Source: JALZVT01 sp039029135
GTDB lineage: Bacteria > Pseudomonadota > Gammaproteobacteria > Pseudomonadales > Azotimanducaceae
NCBI GenBank assembly: GCA_039029135.1
Contig: JBCCGT010000018.1
Coordinates: 44,764 to 108,763, forward strand
Reading direction: 5' to 3'
DNA: 64,000 nucleotides
Shown here: positions 26,689-35,326 of the stretch, piece after piece
How the letters are laid out: each line of letters begins with the position of its first letter
How positions within the stretch are numbered: the stretch's first letter is position 1
The notes under the pieces: model-generated
Told to the model about the DNA's origin: nothing
Database searches by the model: none
What the model saw: only the letters and a program-made list of their open reading frames with translations
Made by a program: the position numbers and the translations under genes

Positions 26689-27630
26689 ATGCCCACCGAG
26701 ACGTCTGCCGGCCTGCGAGCCGGTCTTGTTGCCCCTCCCGGTTTCTGGTCGCTGCCGCTCGACGCCCGCGCCGAGGCCACGGCTGAAATAGTCGCCGCCG
26801 GCATCGATCACCTGTACCTCGCGGATCACGTGTCGTTTCACGACGGCTCTGGCACCGACGGCTTCGTGGAGGTCGCGGCACTCAGCCAGCTACATCCGAC
26901 GCTCAACGTCATGATCAGCATCTACCTGCTGCCGCTGCGGCACCCGCTGCCGGTGGCGCGTCAGCTTGCGACCATGCACAAGATCGCGCCCGGCCGCATG
27001 CTGTTCGGCGTTGGCATCGGCGGCGAGGATCGTCACGAGATCGAGGTCTGCGGCGTAGACCCCAGCACGCGCGGTCGGCGCATGAACGAATCGCTCGAGC
27101 TGATTCGGGCGCTGATGAGCGGTCAACCCGTCGACTTCGCGGGCGAGTTCTTCGCGGTCGAGGCCGCCCGGATTCGGCCCGCCATCGAACCGCGCATTCC
27201 CATCGTCGTCGGCGGCCGCTCGAATGCCGCGCTGAAGCGCGCGGGTCGGTTGGGGGACGGCTGGATCGGCGTGTGGTGCTCTGAGCGTCGCTATCGCGAG
27301 GCGCTCGGCATCATCGCGGACGAGGCTGAAGCCGCCGGACGCGGCCAGGTCGACTGGCTGCACGGCTATCAGCCCTGGGTCGGCGTGGCCGATACGCGCG
27401 AGGAGGCCCGTCGTGTCGTCGCCGCCGAGATGGAGGCGTTCTACAAGATTCCGTTCGAGCGCTTCGAAAAGTACACGCCCTACGGCCGCCCCGATGAGGT
27501 TGCCGCCCAGCTAGCTGGGCACGTCGACGCCGGCTGCAGGCTGATGAACCTGAAGGTCTGCGCGCCGACGGACGCCGAGGTGGTGAGCGGCGCCGGCGAG
27601 ATCATCGGCGCGCTGCGCAATCGCGCCTAG
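26689..27630 (+). CDS. LLM-class flavin-dependent oxidoreductase
   Basis: Luciferase-like monooxygenase fold protein of 313 residues; substrate unknown. Visible features are DHLYLADHVSFHDG, the central segment with LFGVGIGGEDRHEIEVCGVDPSTRGRRMNE, the IVVGGRSNAALKRAGRLGDGWIG signature and the ETCAPTDAEV-like end. A strong Shine-Dalgarno sequence (GGAGG) precedes the ATG by about ten bases. Coenzyme F420 or FMN use cannot be decided from sequence alone. It is isolated from the pil genes and from the following hydratase gene. Confidence 0.85.
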   Translation: MPTETSAGLRAGLVAPPGFWSLPLDARAEATAEIVAAGIDHLYLADHVSFHDGSGTDGFVEVAALSQLHPTLNVMISIYLLPLRHPLPVARQLATMHKIAPGRMLFGVGIGGEDRHEIEVCGVDPSTRGRRMNESLELIRALMSGQPVDFAGEFFAVEAARIRPAIEPRIPIVVGGRSNAALKRAGRLGDGWIGVWCSERRYREALGIIADEAEAAGRGQVDWLHGYQPWVGVADTREEARRVVAAEMEAFYKIPFERFEKYTPYGRPDEVAAQLAGHVDAGCRLMNLKVCAPTDAEVVSGAGEIIGALRNRA

Positions 27631-27805
27631 CGATTACTGTGTGGCCGGCAAGGCGCACGGCAGGGTCTGCCATCACCCGCCACTGGTGAGATATCGTCGG
27701 TTTAGCGGCCGGAGAAATCGCCTGGCCTTCGCTCGCGCATCGATCGACAGTCGCCGATTCTGGCATCCTAACCGCAAAGCCCACGGACTTCGGAGGAAGC
27801 CTGCG

Positions 27806-28618
27806 ATGGAGATCTTCGACTCAGGTACCGAACAGCTCTTGTGCGACGTCGAGGGCAGGGTGTGTATCTTCACGCTGAACCGACCCGCTGCCCGCAATGC
27901 GCTGTCTCCGGAGATTTCCGGCGCGCTCGCCGCCGGACTGGCGTGGGTCGCCGAGGCCGATCACGTCGGTGCCGTGCTGCTTACCGGCGCCGGCACGGCG
28001 TTTTGCGCGGGCGGTGACGTCAAAGCGATGAACGACAGGAGCGCCACTCCCGCGCCGGCCCAGCGCCAGATCGAAGATCTTATCCGCCGCCACCGCGCGG
28101 GTGGCGGCGCGCTCTACAGACTCAGAAAGCCGACCATCGCCGCGCTGCCGGGTGCCGCCGCCGGTGCCGGTATGGCCATAGCGCTCGCGTGTGACATGCG
28201 CATCGCGAGTGAGCGCGGTTTTCTGACGACCGGCTACGCGCAGATCGGTTTGTCCGGAGACTACGGCATCGCCTGGCTGCTCACCCGGACGGTCGGTCCC
28301 GCCCGGGCGCGTGAGCTCATGCTGTCGTCGCGCCGCGTCGATGCCGAGGAGGCGCTGACGCTGGGGCTCGTGAATCGTCTTGTGCCTGCAGATGGCCTGC
28401 GCGCCGAGGCGATCGCCTGGGCGGCGGAGTTCGCTGCGGGACCTGGCATCGCGCACGGCTACATCAAGGACAATCTCGACGAGGCGCTGTTCATCGATCA
28501 CGATTCTGCGATAGAGCGAGAGGCCGATCGTCTGCTGAAAGCGCGCACAACGAGGGATCACAAGGAAGCGGTGGCCGCATTCGCCGACAAGCGGAAGCCG
28601 GAGTTTCGCGGCGAATAG
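27806..28618 (+). CDS. Enoyl-CoA hydratase/isomerase family protein
   Basis: 270-residue crotonase-fold protein. It has the N-terminal NRPAARNALSPE, the oxyanion-loop region AFCAGGDVKAM, and a second segment PGAAAGAGMAIALACDMRIAS. The position that often carries the second catalytic acid reads GLSGDYGIAWLL, which differs from the common G-x-P-x-GG-T pattern, so an ordinary 2-enoyl-CoA hydratase reaction is uncertain. The ATG at 27806 is chosen for its Shine-Dalgarno sequence GGAGGAAG five bases upstream; the frame is open further upstream but non-conserved. Confidence 0.83.
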   Translation: MEIFDSGTEQLLCDVEGRVCIFTLNRPAARNALSPEISGALAAGLAWVAEADHVGAVLLTGAGTAFCAGGDVKAMNDRSATPAPAQRQIEDLIRRHRAGGGALYRLRKPTIAALPGAAAGAGMAIALACDMRIASERGFLTTGYAQIGLSGDYGIAWLLTRTVGPARARELMLSSRRVDAEEALTLGLVNRLVPADGLRAEAIAWAAEFAAGPGIAHGYIKDNLDEALFIDHDSAIEREADRLLKARTTRDHKEAVAAFADKRKPEFRGE

Positions 28619-28646
28619 CGGCGGCCGTCGCGCTGTTCAGTCGCCT

Positions 28647-29174
28647 TCAGTTGCCGGGCGTCGCCCGGCCGTATTTCGACTGCAGCGCCGCAACGATCCT
28701 GTCGGCCTCCGCGTAGTCGACATAGTCGTGATGCTCGGCGATGCGATCGTCGACAACCCGAATTATCGACAGCACTTTTCCGGGGATGACGATCGTATCT
28801 TTGGCGACGTCCCAGTAGGCGCCGGCAACCGAGATTCGTATGTCCATGTTGACGATCGAATAGCCCGCGGTCTCGAAACAGCCGGTAATGCGGTAGTCGA
28901 TCTCCGAGGTGCCTGACTCTGCCGAGGAGGTCCGCCAGAAATCGACGATGTCGTCGGCGCCGCGAAGCTCGATGGGCGGTCGATCGTAGTGGCTCATGGT
29001 CGGGTCTGTGTAGCGCGCATCGCCCGCGAGCAGAGCACGCATCGTTGACCAGTCCATCGCATCGATGCCGCGCAGATAGCGCATCGCGGCCGCGTCGTCG
29101 CCACAGCCACCGAACGCGGCGCCGGCGTGGCAGCAGATCAGCATCGTCAGGAAGCGGAGACTGTGCTTGTACAT
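28647..29174 (-). CDS. Secreted SnoaL/NTF2-like protein
   Basis: 175-residue protein with a signal peptide (YKHSLRFLTMLICCHAGAAFGG) and a single SnoaL-like (NTF2-fold) domain, recognised from MRYLRGIDAMDWSTMRALLAGDARYTDP, the HYDRPPIELRGADDIVDFWR segment and VVDDRIAEHHDYVDYAEA. Proteins of this fold range from polyketide cyclases to binding proteins, so no reaction can be assigned. The ATG at 29174 is preferred because the signal peptide starts there; an in-frame GTG at 29219 would add a basic extension. It converges with the hydratase gene. Confidence 0.78.
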   Translation of the reverse strand: MYKHSLRFLTMLICCHAGAAFGGCGDDAAAMRYLRGIDAMDWSTMRALLAGDARYTDPTMSHYDRPPIELRGADDIVDFWRTSSAESGTSEIDYRITGCFETAGYSIVNMDIRISVAGAYWDVAKDTIVIPGKVLSIIRVVDDRIAEHHDYVDYAEADRIVAALQSKYGRATPGN

Positions 29175-29330
29175 GCCGAGAGTCCCGACCAATCTTTTCC
29201 GTCGCACTATAGAGAACACAACGCAAAGAAAGGGTTCCGATCGCCTCGGTTTATCGGCGGCTGTGGGGCGATGCGGTATTGATCATTGCGGGCCTGCTGG
29301 CACCGGCGCGAGAGGGGGTGTCGGCGCGGT

Positions 29331-29759
29331 TTAGTCGGAATGTGTCGTCGCCCCCGCCAGATACGCCTGCGCGATCAGCACCGCCGCCCCTTCGTGATCG
29401 CCGCCCTCGCGGCTGGTCAATCGCTCGTCGGCGAGTGCCGTCGGTACATCGAAGGTCTTTTCCAGATAGCGCGCAAACCGGCGCGCTCGTGTGCTCATCG
29501 CGCTCTCGGTGCCGTCCATGTTGAGCGGCAAACCCACGACCAGTACGTCGGGACGATAGTCGTCGATCAGAGTCTGTAGCTGCGTGCGATCGGCCTGGCC
29601 CCGGCGTGCCGTTAGAGTCGTCACGCGCGTGCCTTGCCCGGTGATTGACTGGCCACTCGCGACCCCAATCCAGCGACTGCCGAAATCGAAGGCCAGCACG
29701 GTCAACGCTGCGCCGCCGGTCGCGCTCGCCCCTGCCTCGGAATCCTGCGGTTCAGGCAT
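29331..29759 (-). CDS. ruvX: Putative Holliday junction resolvase RuvX (YqgF)
   Basis: RNase H-fold protein implicated in pre-16S rRNA 5' processing and proposed as a Holliday junction resolvase. The 142 residues contain LAFDFGSRWIGVASGQ with the first catalytic Asp, VVGLPLNMDGTESAMSTRARRFA and LADERLTSREGG. Length and order (after yqgE) match the family. It overlaps yqgE by eight bases, so it belongs to the gshB-tonB-yqgE-ruvX operon. Confidence 0.94.
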   Translation of the reverse strand: MPEPQDSEAGASATGGAALTVLAFDFGSRWIGVASGQSITGQGTRVTTLTARRGQADRTQLQTLIDDYRPDVLVVGLPLNMDGTESAMSTRARRFARYLEKTFDVPTALADERLTSREGGDHEGAAVLIAQAYLAGATTHSD

Positions 29760-30318
29760 GCCCGGGTGCTGCCAGCAGCGCGTAGTCGACGCCGAGCTGG
29801 GCGGCAGCTTTTTGAATGCGCGCCTCTGGCTTCGCCTCGAACACGATCTCGCTGGTGGCGGGGCAGGTCAGCCAGGCGTTGTCCTTCAGCTCCTCTTCGA
29901 GCTGCCCCGCGCCCCAGCCGGCGTAGCCGAGTAGCACGAGGTAGTCCGCCGGCGGCTGCTCGAACGCGACGCTGCGCAGGATCTCGCTCGCGCCGGACAG
30001 ATAGATGTCGCTGGTGACCTCGAGGCTCGGCATGCCCACGACCGCGCTGCGGTGCAGCACGAAGCCGCGCTCTTGGCCGACCGGCCCGCCCTCGTAAACC
30101 GTCGGCGGCGCGTCGTCCAGATGCTCGGGCATCGTCATGTCCAGCTCGTCGAAGAGCTGATCCATGCCGACGTTCGTCGGTCGATTGACGACCAGCCCCA
30201 GCGCGCCCTGGTCGTCGTGCTCGCACATGAGCGTCAGGGTCGCGCCGAAGTAGCTGCCCGCCAGATCTGGCATGGCGATGAGAAACTGTCCCGCGAGGCT
30301 GAAGTCAGCTGTTGGCAT
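29752..30318 (-). CDS. YqgE/AlgH family protein
   Basis: 188-residue protein of the YqgE/AlgH family, linked in Pseudomonas to alginate regulation, with no defined activity. It shows the family N-terminus LAGQFLIAMPDLAGSYFGATLTLMCEHDDQGALGLVVNRPT, the segment VYEGGPVGQERGFVLH and LVLLGYAGWGAGQLEEEL. The adjacent ruvX and gshB are the usual partners. The start overlaps the end of tonB. Confidence 0.93.
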   Translation of the reverse strand: MPTADFSLAGQFLIAMPDLAGSYFGATLTLMCEHDDQGALGLVVNRPTNVGMDQLFDELDMTMPEHLDDAPPTVYEGGPVGQERGFVLHRSAVVGMPSLEVTSDIYLSGASEILRSVAFEQPPADYLVLLGYAGWGAGQLEEELKDNAWLTCPATSEIVFEAKPEARIQKAAAQLGVDYALLAAPGHA

Positions 30319-31165
30319 GTCGCGGCCTGAACTGCCAAGAGCGCACGATCTCCAGCAGATCGGTAGAGCGGCGCATCTCCACGGGAAACGGCGGGTAGGG
30401 TGCGGCGAGGCGGACGATCCGCAGAGCGGCGTCGTCCAGCACGCTGTGTCCCGATGAGCGCAGCACGCGCACGTCTTTCAGGCTGCCGTCCGGACGTATC
30501 GTGACGAGCAGCGTCAGGTCACCGTATAGCTGGCGCTGGCGCGCCTCGGCCGGATAGTTGAGGTTGCCGACCGACTCGACCTTGCGCCTCCACGACCGCA
30601 GATAGGCCGCGTCCGCAGTGCGCCGCGCCGAGACGCTGGTCAGGCGCCGCACCCGTGGCCCCTTCGCCTGCTGCTGCGCCTCCTCGGCGAGACGCGCCTC
30701 CAGGCTCGCGATCTCGCGGGCCAGCTCCTCGATCGTCTTGCTGTTCAGGCCCTGCTGGGGATCCGTGGGATCCTCCGAGTCGGGATTGACGGACCAGTCG
30801 TTGGAGGTCGCGGTGGTAAGCTGCGCCTCCAGCTCTTCTGCCGCGTCCTCCGGCAGCACCAGCACGGGCTCGGGCATCACGTCCTGAACCACGTTGGCGA
30901 CGAAGTCCGCCTCCGAGGTGGTCGTTTTTTCCAGCACCTCGCTCGCATCGCCGCTGCCGAGCTGGTTGGTCGTGGCAATGAAGTCCGCCTCGGCGGGCGC
31001 GGTCTCGTCGTCGGCCTGGGTCAGCGTGACCTCGATGGTGGGGCTCGACGGCTGCTGCAGCTGCCAGCTAAAGCCCACGCCGAGAATCAGGGCGGCGTGC
31101 AGCGCGATGGCCACAACGGCGGTAAAACTCAGGCGATCATTGGCCGTGATTTCGAGGCTGGGCAT
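30305..31165 (-). CDS. TonB family energy transducer
   Basis: 286-residue protein that probably links the proton-motive force to outer-membrane transport, or to a pilus-related system as in the TonB3 of P. aeruginosa. One N-terminal membrane helix (AVVAIALHAALILGVGFSW) is followed by an acidic, Ala/Gln-rich periplasmic region and a C-terminal TonB domain (YPAEARQRQLYGDLTLLVTIRPDG, then LDDAALRIVRLAAPYPPFP). Its position between gshB and yqgE beside the pil-chp genes matches tonB3. No exbB/exbD is present nearby. Confidence 0.87.
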   Translation of the reverse strand: MPSLEITANDRLSFTAVVAIALHAALILGVGFSWQLQQPSSPTIEVTLTQADDETAPAEADFIATTNQLGSGDASEVLEKTTTSEADFVANVVQDVMPEPVLVLPEDAAEELEAQLTTATSNDWSVNPDSEDPTDPQQGLNSKTIEELAREIASLEARLAEEAQQQAKGPRVRRLTSVSARRTADAAYLRSWRRKVESVGNLNYPAEARQRQLYGDLTLLVTIRPDGSLKDVRVLRSSGHSVLDDAALRIVRLAAPYPPFPVEMRRSTDLLEIVRSWQFRPRHANS

Positions 31166-31182
31166 CCGGTTCAGCTCGGGGG

Positions 31183-32160
31183 TCAGGTCGTCAGAAGCGA
31201 ATCGATTCGGTCGAAGAGCTTACCGGCGATATCCAGCCCGAACTGTTGATCCAGTTCACGAATACACGTCGGGCAGGTCACGTTGATCTCGGTGAGATAG
31301 TCGCCGATGACGTCGATGCCGACGAACAGCAGCCCGCGGCGCCGCAGCTCGGGTCCGATCTGCTCGGTGATCCATCGATCGCGATCGGACAGCGGCTGAC
31401 CGCGACCCGTACCGCCGGCCGCCAGGTTGCCCCGGGATTCGCCCGCCAGCGGCACCCGTGCGAGCGCGTAGGGCACCGGCTCGCCGTCGATCAACAGGAT
31501 GCGCTTGTCGCCGTCCACAATCTCCGGCAAGTAGCGCTGCGCCATGATCTGCTGGCTGCCACGCACGGTCAGGGTTTCCAGAATGACGCTGAGGTTCGGA
31601 TCACCAGGCTGGGCGCGGAAGATGCTCATACCGCCCATGCCGTCGAGGCGCTTGTAGATGACGTCTTCGTGTTCGGCGTGAAAGTCCCGCAGGCGCTGCA
31701 TGTCACGGCTGACCAGAAGCGGCGGGCAGCACTGCGGGAATTCGGTGGCGAACAGCTTTTCATTGCAGTCGCGCAGGCTCTGCGGGCGGTTCAGGACGTG
31801 AACCCCGGCGCGCTCGAGTCGCTCCAGCAGATAGGTGGAGTAGATGTACTCCATGTCGAACGGCGGGTCCTTGCGCATCAGCACGACGTCGACGTCGCTG
31901 AAGTCGCTGGTCGTGACGTCCGCGAGTTCATACCAGTCCTCGCCCGCCACCGCGGGATCCAGAGTCGCCGCGAAGTCGTCGCGCAGGCGCACCCGTCGCA
32001 GCGCGCCCCGCACGGTGCCTGCCTCCAGATACAGATCGCCCTGCTGCAGGTAGCTGACTTCCCAGCCGCGCAGCTGAGCGGCGCGCAGCATCGCCAGCGT
32101 GCTGTCCTTCTTCAGCGACAGCGTCTCGAGCGGATCCATGAGCACGGCGACATGGGGCAT
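31183..32160 (-). CDS. gshB: Glutathione synthetase
   Basis: ATP-grasp enzyme that adds glycine to gamma-glutamylcysteine. The 325-residue protein has the GshB N-terminus with VLMDPLETLSLKKDSTLAML, the central RKDPPFDMEYIYSTYLLE motif, the grasp segment VIYKRLDGMGGMSIFRA and the metal/ATP site FVGIDVIGDYLTEINVTCPT. Length is near the E. coli 316. It is first in the gshB-tonB-yqgE-ruvX operon and divergent from pilG. Confidence 0.96.
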   Translation of the reverse strand: MPHVAVLMDPLETLSLKKDSTLAMLRAAQLRGWEVSYLQQGDLYLEAGTVRGALRRVRLRDDFAATLDPAVAGEDWYELADVTTSDFSDVDVVLMRKDPPFDMEYIYSTYLLERLERAGVHVLNRPQSLRDCNEKLFATEFPQCCPPLLVSRDMQRLRDFHAEHEDVIYKRLDGMGGMSIFRAQPGDPNLSVILETLTVRGSQQIMAQRYLPEIVDGDKRILLIDGEPVPYALARVPLAGESRGNLAAGGTGRGQPLSDRDRWITEQIGPELRRRGLLFVGIDVIGDYLTEINVTCPTCIRELDQQFGLDIAGKLFDRIDSLLTT

Positions 32161-32549
32161 CTGCGCGGGTCCTTATCCGTTGTGTCCGGTGTAGTCCGGT
32201 GTAGTGGGTGGGGCGGCCGTTCCCGGCAGGGCGGCGTCGGGCCCCAGTGCCGAGTTTCGCGACCCGGCGACGCCCGCCAATTTACCTGTTCGTCGAGCGC
32301 CGGGCTAATCTTTGGAAATGAGACCAAAATCCCTTTCCTGACCGCCACTTATGGAAGGCTTGCAGAAAATCGTGATACAACGCGCGAACAGTGGGAGGAC
32401 CATGGCGATCGGGTCACTCGCGGCCTGTCAGAAGGCGGGCATGCGGACGAGTGCGCAGCGCTCGTCTGGCGGGGTCGGTACTCTCAGCTCATCGATGAGC
32501 AGACCCGAGGACGCGGCGCGTTCAACGGGCTCATGGGGAAAAGGACAGG
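32161..32549. other. Divergent intergenic region gshB/pilG
   Basis: 389 bases with no convincing gene. It contains a 10-bp tandem repeat TCCGGTGTAG at 32185-32194 and 32195-32204, preceded by a related TCCGTTGTG. Promoters for gshB and pilG must be here but no confident boxes are seen. A short open frame at 32351-32605 runs into pilG and looks spurious. Confidence 0.55.
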
Positions 32550-32939
32550 ATGGACCGGATGGATCAGAGCGCAAATACTGTCAAGGTTCTAGTCATAGAC
32601 GATAGCAAGACCATCCGTCGCAGCGCCGAGAACCTGCTGTCGAAGGAAGGCTTCGACGTGATTACCGCGACCGATGGCTTCGACGCGCTCGCGAAGATCG
32701 CCAACTCGCGACCGGAGATCATCTTCGTCGACATCATGATGCCGCGTCTCGACGGCTATCAGACCTGTGCGCTGATCAAGAACAACAGCGAATTTAAGAC
32801 TACGCCGGTGGTGATGCTGTCCAGTAAGGACGGCCTCTTCGACCGGGCGAAAGGCCGCATTGTCGGTTCGGACCAGTATCTGACCAAGCCGTTCAGCAAG
32901 GAAGAACTGCTTGGCACCATTCGGAATCTGGTGCATTGA
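32550..32939 (+). CDS. pilG: Twitching-motility response regulator PilG
   Basis: Single-domain CheY-like receiver that promotes pilus extension in the Chp pathway. The 129-residue product has the acidic pair in VIDDSKTIRR, the phosphoacceptor Asp in IIFVDIMMPRLDGY, the conserved VVMLSSKDG and Lys in YLTKPFSKEELL. Two ATG codons are possible, 32550 and 32559; AGGA at 32547 favours the later one. pilH follows nine bases downstream, as in Pseudomonas. Confidence 0.95.
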   Translation: MDRMDQSANTVKVLVIDDSKTIRRSAENLLSKEGFDVITATDGFDALAKIANSRPEIIFVDIMMPRLDGYQTCALIKNNSEFKTTPVVMLSSKDGLFDRAKGRIVGSDQYLTKPFSKEELLGTIRNLVH

Positions 32940-32948
32940 GGTTGAAGT

Positions 32949-33314
32949 ATGGCCCGTATCCTCGTCGTCGATGATTCTCGAACCGATGTCGAACAGATGT
33001 CGACCCTGCTTTCGAAGCACGGCCATCAGGTTCTGACAGCGGACAGCGCCTCCCGCGGTATCGAAGTGGCAGGGCGCGAGCAGCCCGACATCATCCTGAT
33101 GGATGTCGTCATGCCCGGCGTCAACGGCTTTCAGGCGACGCGCGAGCTGACCCGCGCCGATACGACGCGTCACATTCCGATCGTGATTGTTTCAAACAAG
33201 TCCCAGCAGGCCGACCGCATCTGGGGCGAGCGTCAGGGAGCCTCCGGCTACGTGACGAAACCGGTAAATCAAAAGGAGATTCTCACGCTTGTGAAAGATC
33301 TCGTTGCGAGCTGA
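32949..33314 (+). CDS. pilH: Twitching-motility response regulator PilH
   Basis: Second CheY-like receiver of the Chp system, often opposing PilG or acting as a phosphate sink. The 121 residues show ILVVDDSRTDVEQM, the phosphoacceptor region IILMDVVMPGVNGFQATREL and YVTKPVNQKEIL. It has the Arg/Ser-rich loop VIVSNKSQQADRIWGERQGASGY typical of PilH, distinguishing it from PilG. It is followed by pilI after 109 bases. Confidence 0.95.
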   Translation: MARILVVDDSRTDVEQMSTLLSKHGHQVLTADSASRGIEVAGREQPDIILMDVVMPGVNGFQATRELTRADTTRHIPIVIVSNKSQQADRIWGERQGASGYVTKPVNQKEILTLVKDLVAS

Positions 33315-33423
33315 TCGCGAGCGACGGCGCTGGGAACCGACAGAGAAGCAGTTCGCAGCGCGGCGTAGGGAGACGTTAGACCATGAATTCCGTACCTGAG
33401 AGGTTCACAGGCGAAATCCAACG

Positions 33424-33972
33424 ATGAGCGGCGCGCCAGTACTGGACATTCTGCGCGAGATGCACGGCGACACGTATCGCAATGCGGCTCCGCTGCCCAA
33501 GCAGGAAGACGACCAGCCCGTCTGGCGTGGTCTCGGCTTCCAGCTCGCCGGCACCCGTCTCGTGTCGGTCATCGGCGAAGTCGTCGAGATCATCAATCCG
33601 CCGCGCGTTACCACGCTGCCGCGCGTCAAAGCCTGGATGCTGGGCGTTGCCAACGTGCGCGGCAGGCTCGTGCCCATCGTTGACCTGGCGGCCTATCTGG
33701 CGCTGCCCACGACGACGCCGCGTCGCGACTGGAAAGTCATGATCGTCGAAGACGACGAACTCGTCGTCGGCCTGCTGGTCGAGCAGTCCCTCGGCATGCA
33801 GCAGTTTGTAGAAGAATCCTTTGAAGACGTGGTCCTCGATGGCCTGGACGCACTGCAGCCTTACATGCGCGGCGCGTTCCGGCTCGGCGGCCGCGTTTTT
33901 CACGTGGTGAGTCTGCGCTCGTTGGTGCGCGGCCCGCGCTTCTTTGAAGTCGCGGAACTGGTCGCGCAGTAG
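33424..33972 (+). CDS. pilI: CheW-like adaptor PilI
   Basis: 182-residue single CheW-domain protein that joins the PilJ receptor to the ChpA kinase. The fold is seen in FQLAGTRLVSVIGEVVEII, PRVKAWMLGVANVRGRLVPIVDLAAYL and the C-terminal FRLGGRVFHVVSL. It sits in the expected place between pilH and pilJ. Confidence 0.93.
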   Translation: MSGAPVLDILREMHGDTYRNAAPLPKQEDDQPVWRGLGFQLAGTRLVSVIGEVVEIINPPRVTTLPRVKAWMLGVANVRGRLVPIVDLAAYLALPTTTPRRDWKVMIVEDDELVVGLLVEQSLGMQQFVEESFEDVVLDGLDALQPYMRGAFRLGGRVFHVVSLRSLVRGPRFFEVAELVAQ

Positions 33973-34028
33973 GCGCGGCGTTAACTAACAACAACTTTGT
34001 CGTAAAGAGACACTAGACAGGCAATCGC

Positions 34029-35261
34029 ATGAACAGTGGCAAGTTATCCCCAACGATCGTCGGCATGATGTTTTTGACGGTCTGCGCAATGGTCGGCATG
34101 GCGTTCTTCATCGTCCGCGATGGAATCGATGTGCTCAGCAGTCCGGCCTTGATTCTCGCAGTGGCGAGCATCGTGTTGGTCGGCATTATCAGCGTCATGA
34201 TGGTCCGGGATACCCGCCGACGCCTGCTGGAGCAGGCGTCGCAGAACGAGCGCAATCAGGCAGCGATCCTGCAGCTGCTCGACGAACTCGCGGATCTCGC
34301 CGAAGGCGACCTGACCGTGCATGCGTCGGTCACCGAGAACTTCACGGGCGCGATCGCGGATTCCATCAACTACGCGATCGATCAGATGCGCGGCCTGGTG
34401 GCCAACATCAAGTCGGTCTCCGTACAGGTGGCGAAGGCCGCGTCGCAGACGCAGAGCACCGCCAGCAACCTCGAGAAGGCCGCCGATGAACAGGCGCAGC
34501 AGATCTCAGAGGCATCGAGCGAGATCAACGAGATGGCGAACTCGATCGATCAGGTATCGGGTCACGCGTCCGAATCTGCCGCGGTCGCCAACCGCGCGGT
34601 CGAGATCGCGACCAAGGGCTCTGAGGTCGTGCACGGCACGATCACGGGCATGGACAACATTCGCTCGCAGATTCAGGAAACCTCCAAGCGCATCAAGCGA
34701 CTGGGCGAATCGAGCCAGGAGATTGGTGACATCGTCTCGCTGATCAACGATATTGCCGACCAGACCAACATACTGTCGCTGAACGCGGCGATTCAGGCGT
34801 CGATGGCCGGCGATGCGGGCCGCGGTTTCGCGGTTGTCGCGGACGAGGTCCAGCGCCTGGCGGAGCGCTCCAGCGCCGCGACCAAGCAGATCGCCGCGCT
34901 GGTCAAGACCATTCAGACCGATACCAACGAGGCGGTAACCTCCATGGAGCAGACGACGTCAGAGGTCGTCTCAGGCGCGCACAAGGCGCAGGATGCCGGC
35001 GTAGCGTTGGGCGAGATCGAGAGCGTATCGACGTCGCTTGCGAGCCTGATTGGCAACATCTCCGAGGCGGCCAAGCTGCAGGCGAACTCCGCCAGCGAGG
35101 TCTCGAAGACGATGAGCTCCATCAAGAAGATCACCGAAGAGACCGCCGGCAGCACGACGGCCACCAGTCAGTCGATCGTCGAGCTGACCACGATGGCGAA
35201 CGAGATGCACAAGTCGGTCGAAGGCTTCCGGCTGCCCGAGCACAAAGTATCTGCGGGCTGA
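34029..35261 (+). CDS. pilJ: Methyl-accepting chemotaxis protein PilJ, minimal periplasmic part
   Basis: Chemoreceptor of the Chp system. The 410-residue protein has two membrane helices, about residues 8-30 and 40-59, with only about ten residues between them, so it lacks the large periplasmic PilJ domains that make Pseudomonas PilJ near 680 residues. A HAMP-like or linker region is followed by the signalling coiled coil with the hairpin tip DQTNILSLNAAIQAS and GRGFAVVADEVQRLAERS. The C-terminus ends VSAG without an obvious methyltransferase-docking pentapeptide. Position between pilI and chpA fixes its identity. Confidence 0.9.
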   Translation: MNSGKLSPTIVGMMFLTVCAMVGMAFFIVRDGIDVLSSPALILAVASIVLVGIISVMMVRDTRRRLLEQASQNERNQAAILQLLDELADLAEGDLTVHASVTENFTGAIADSINYAIDQMRGLVANIKSVSVQVAKAASQTQSTASNLEKAADEQAQQISEASSEINEMANSIDQVSGHASESAAVANRAVEIATKGSEVVHGTITGMDNIRSQIQETSKRIKRLGESSQEIGDIVSLINDIADQTNILSLNAAIQASMAGDAGRGFAVVADEVQRLAERSSAATKQIAALVKTIQTDTNEAVTSMEQTTSEVVSGAHKAQDAGVALGEIESVSTSLASLIGNISEAAKLQANSASEVSKTMSSIKKITEETAGSTTATSQSIVELTTMANEMHKSVEGFRLPEHKVSAG

Positions 35262-35326
35262 TCAGACACAGGGACATAGGCATTCAGACTGGCGGCGCGA
35301 AGCAGGCCAACGGTAGCAAGCTGTAG

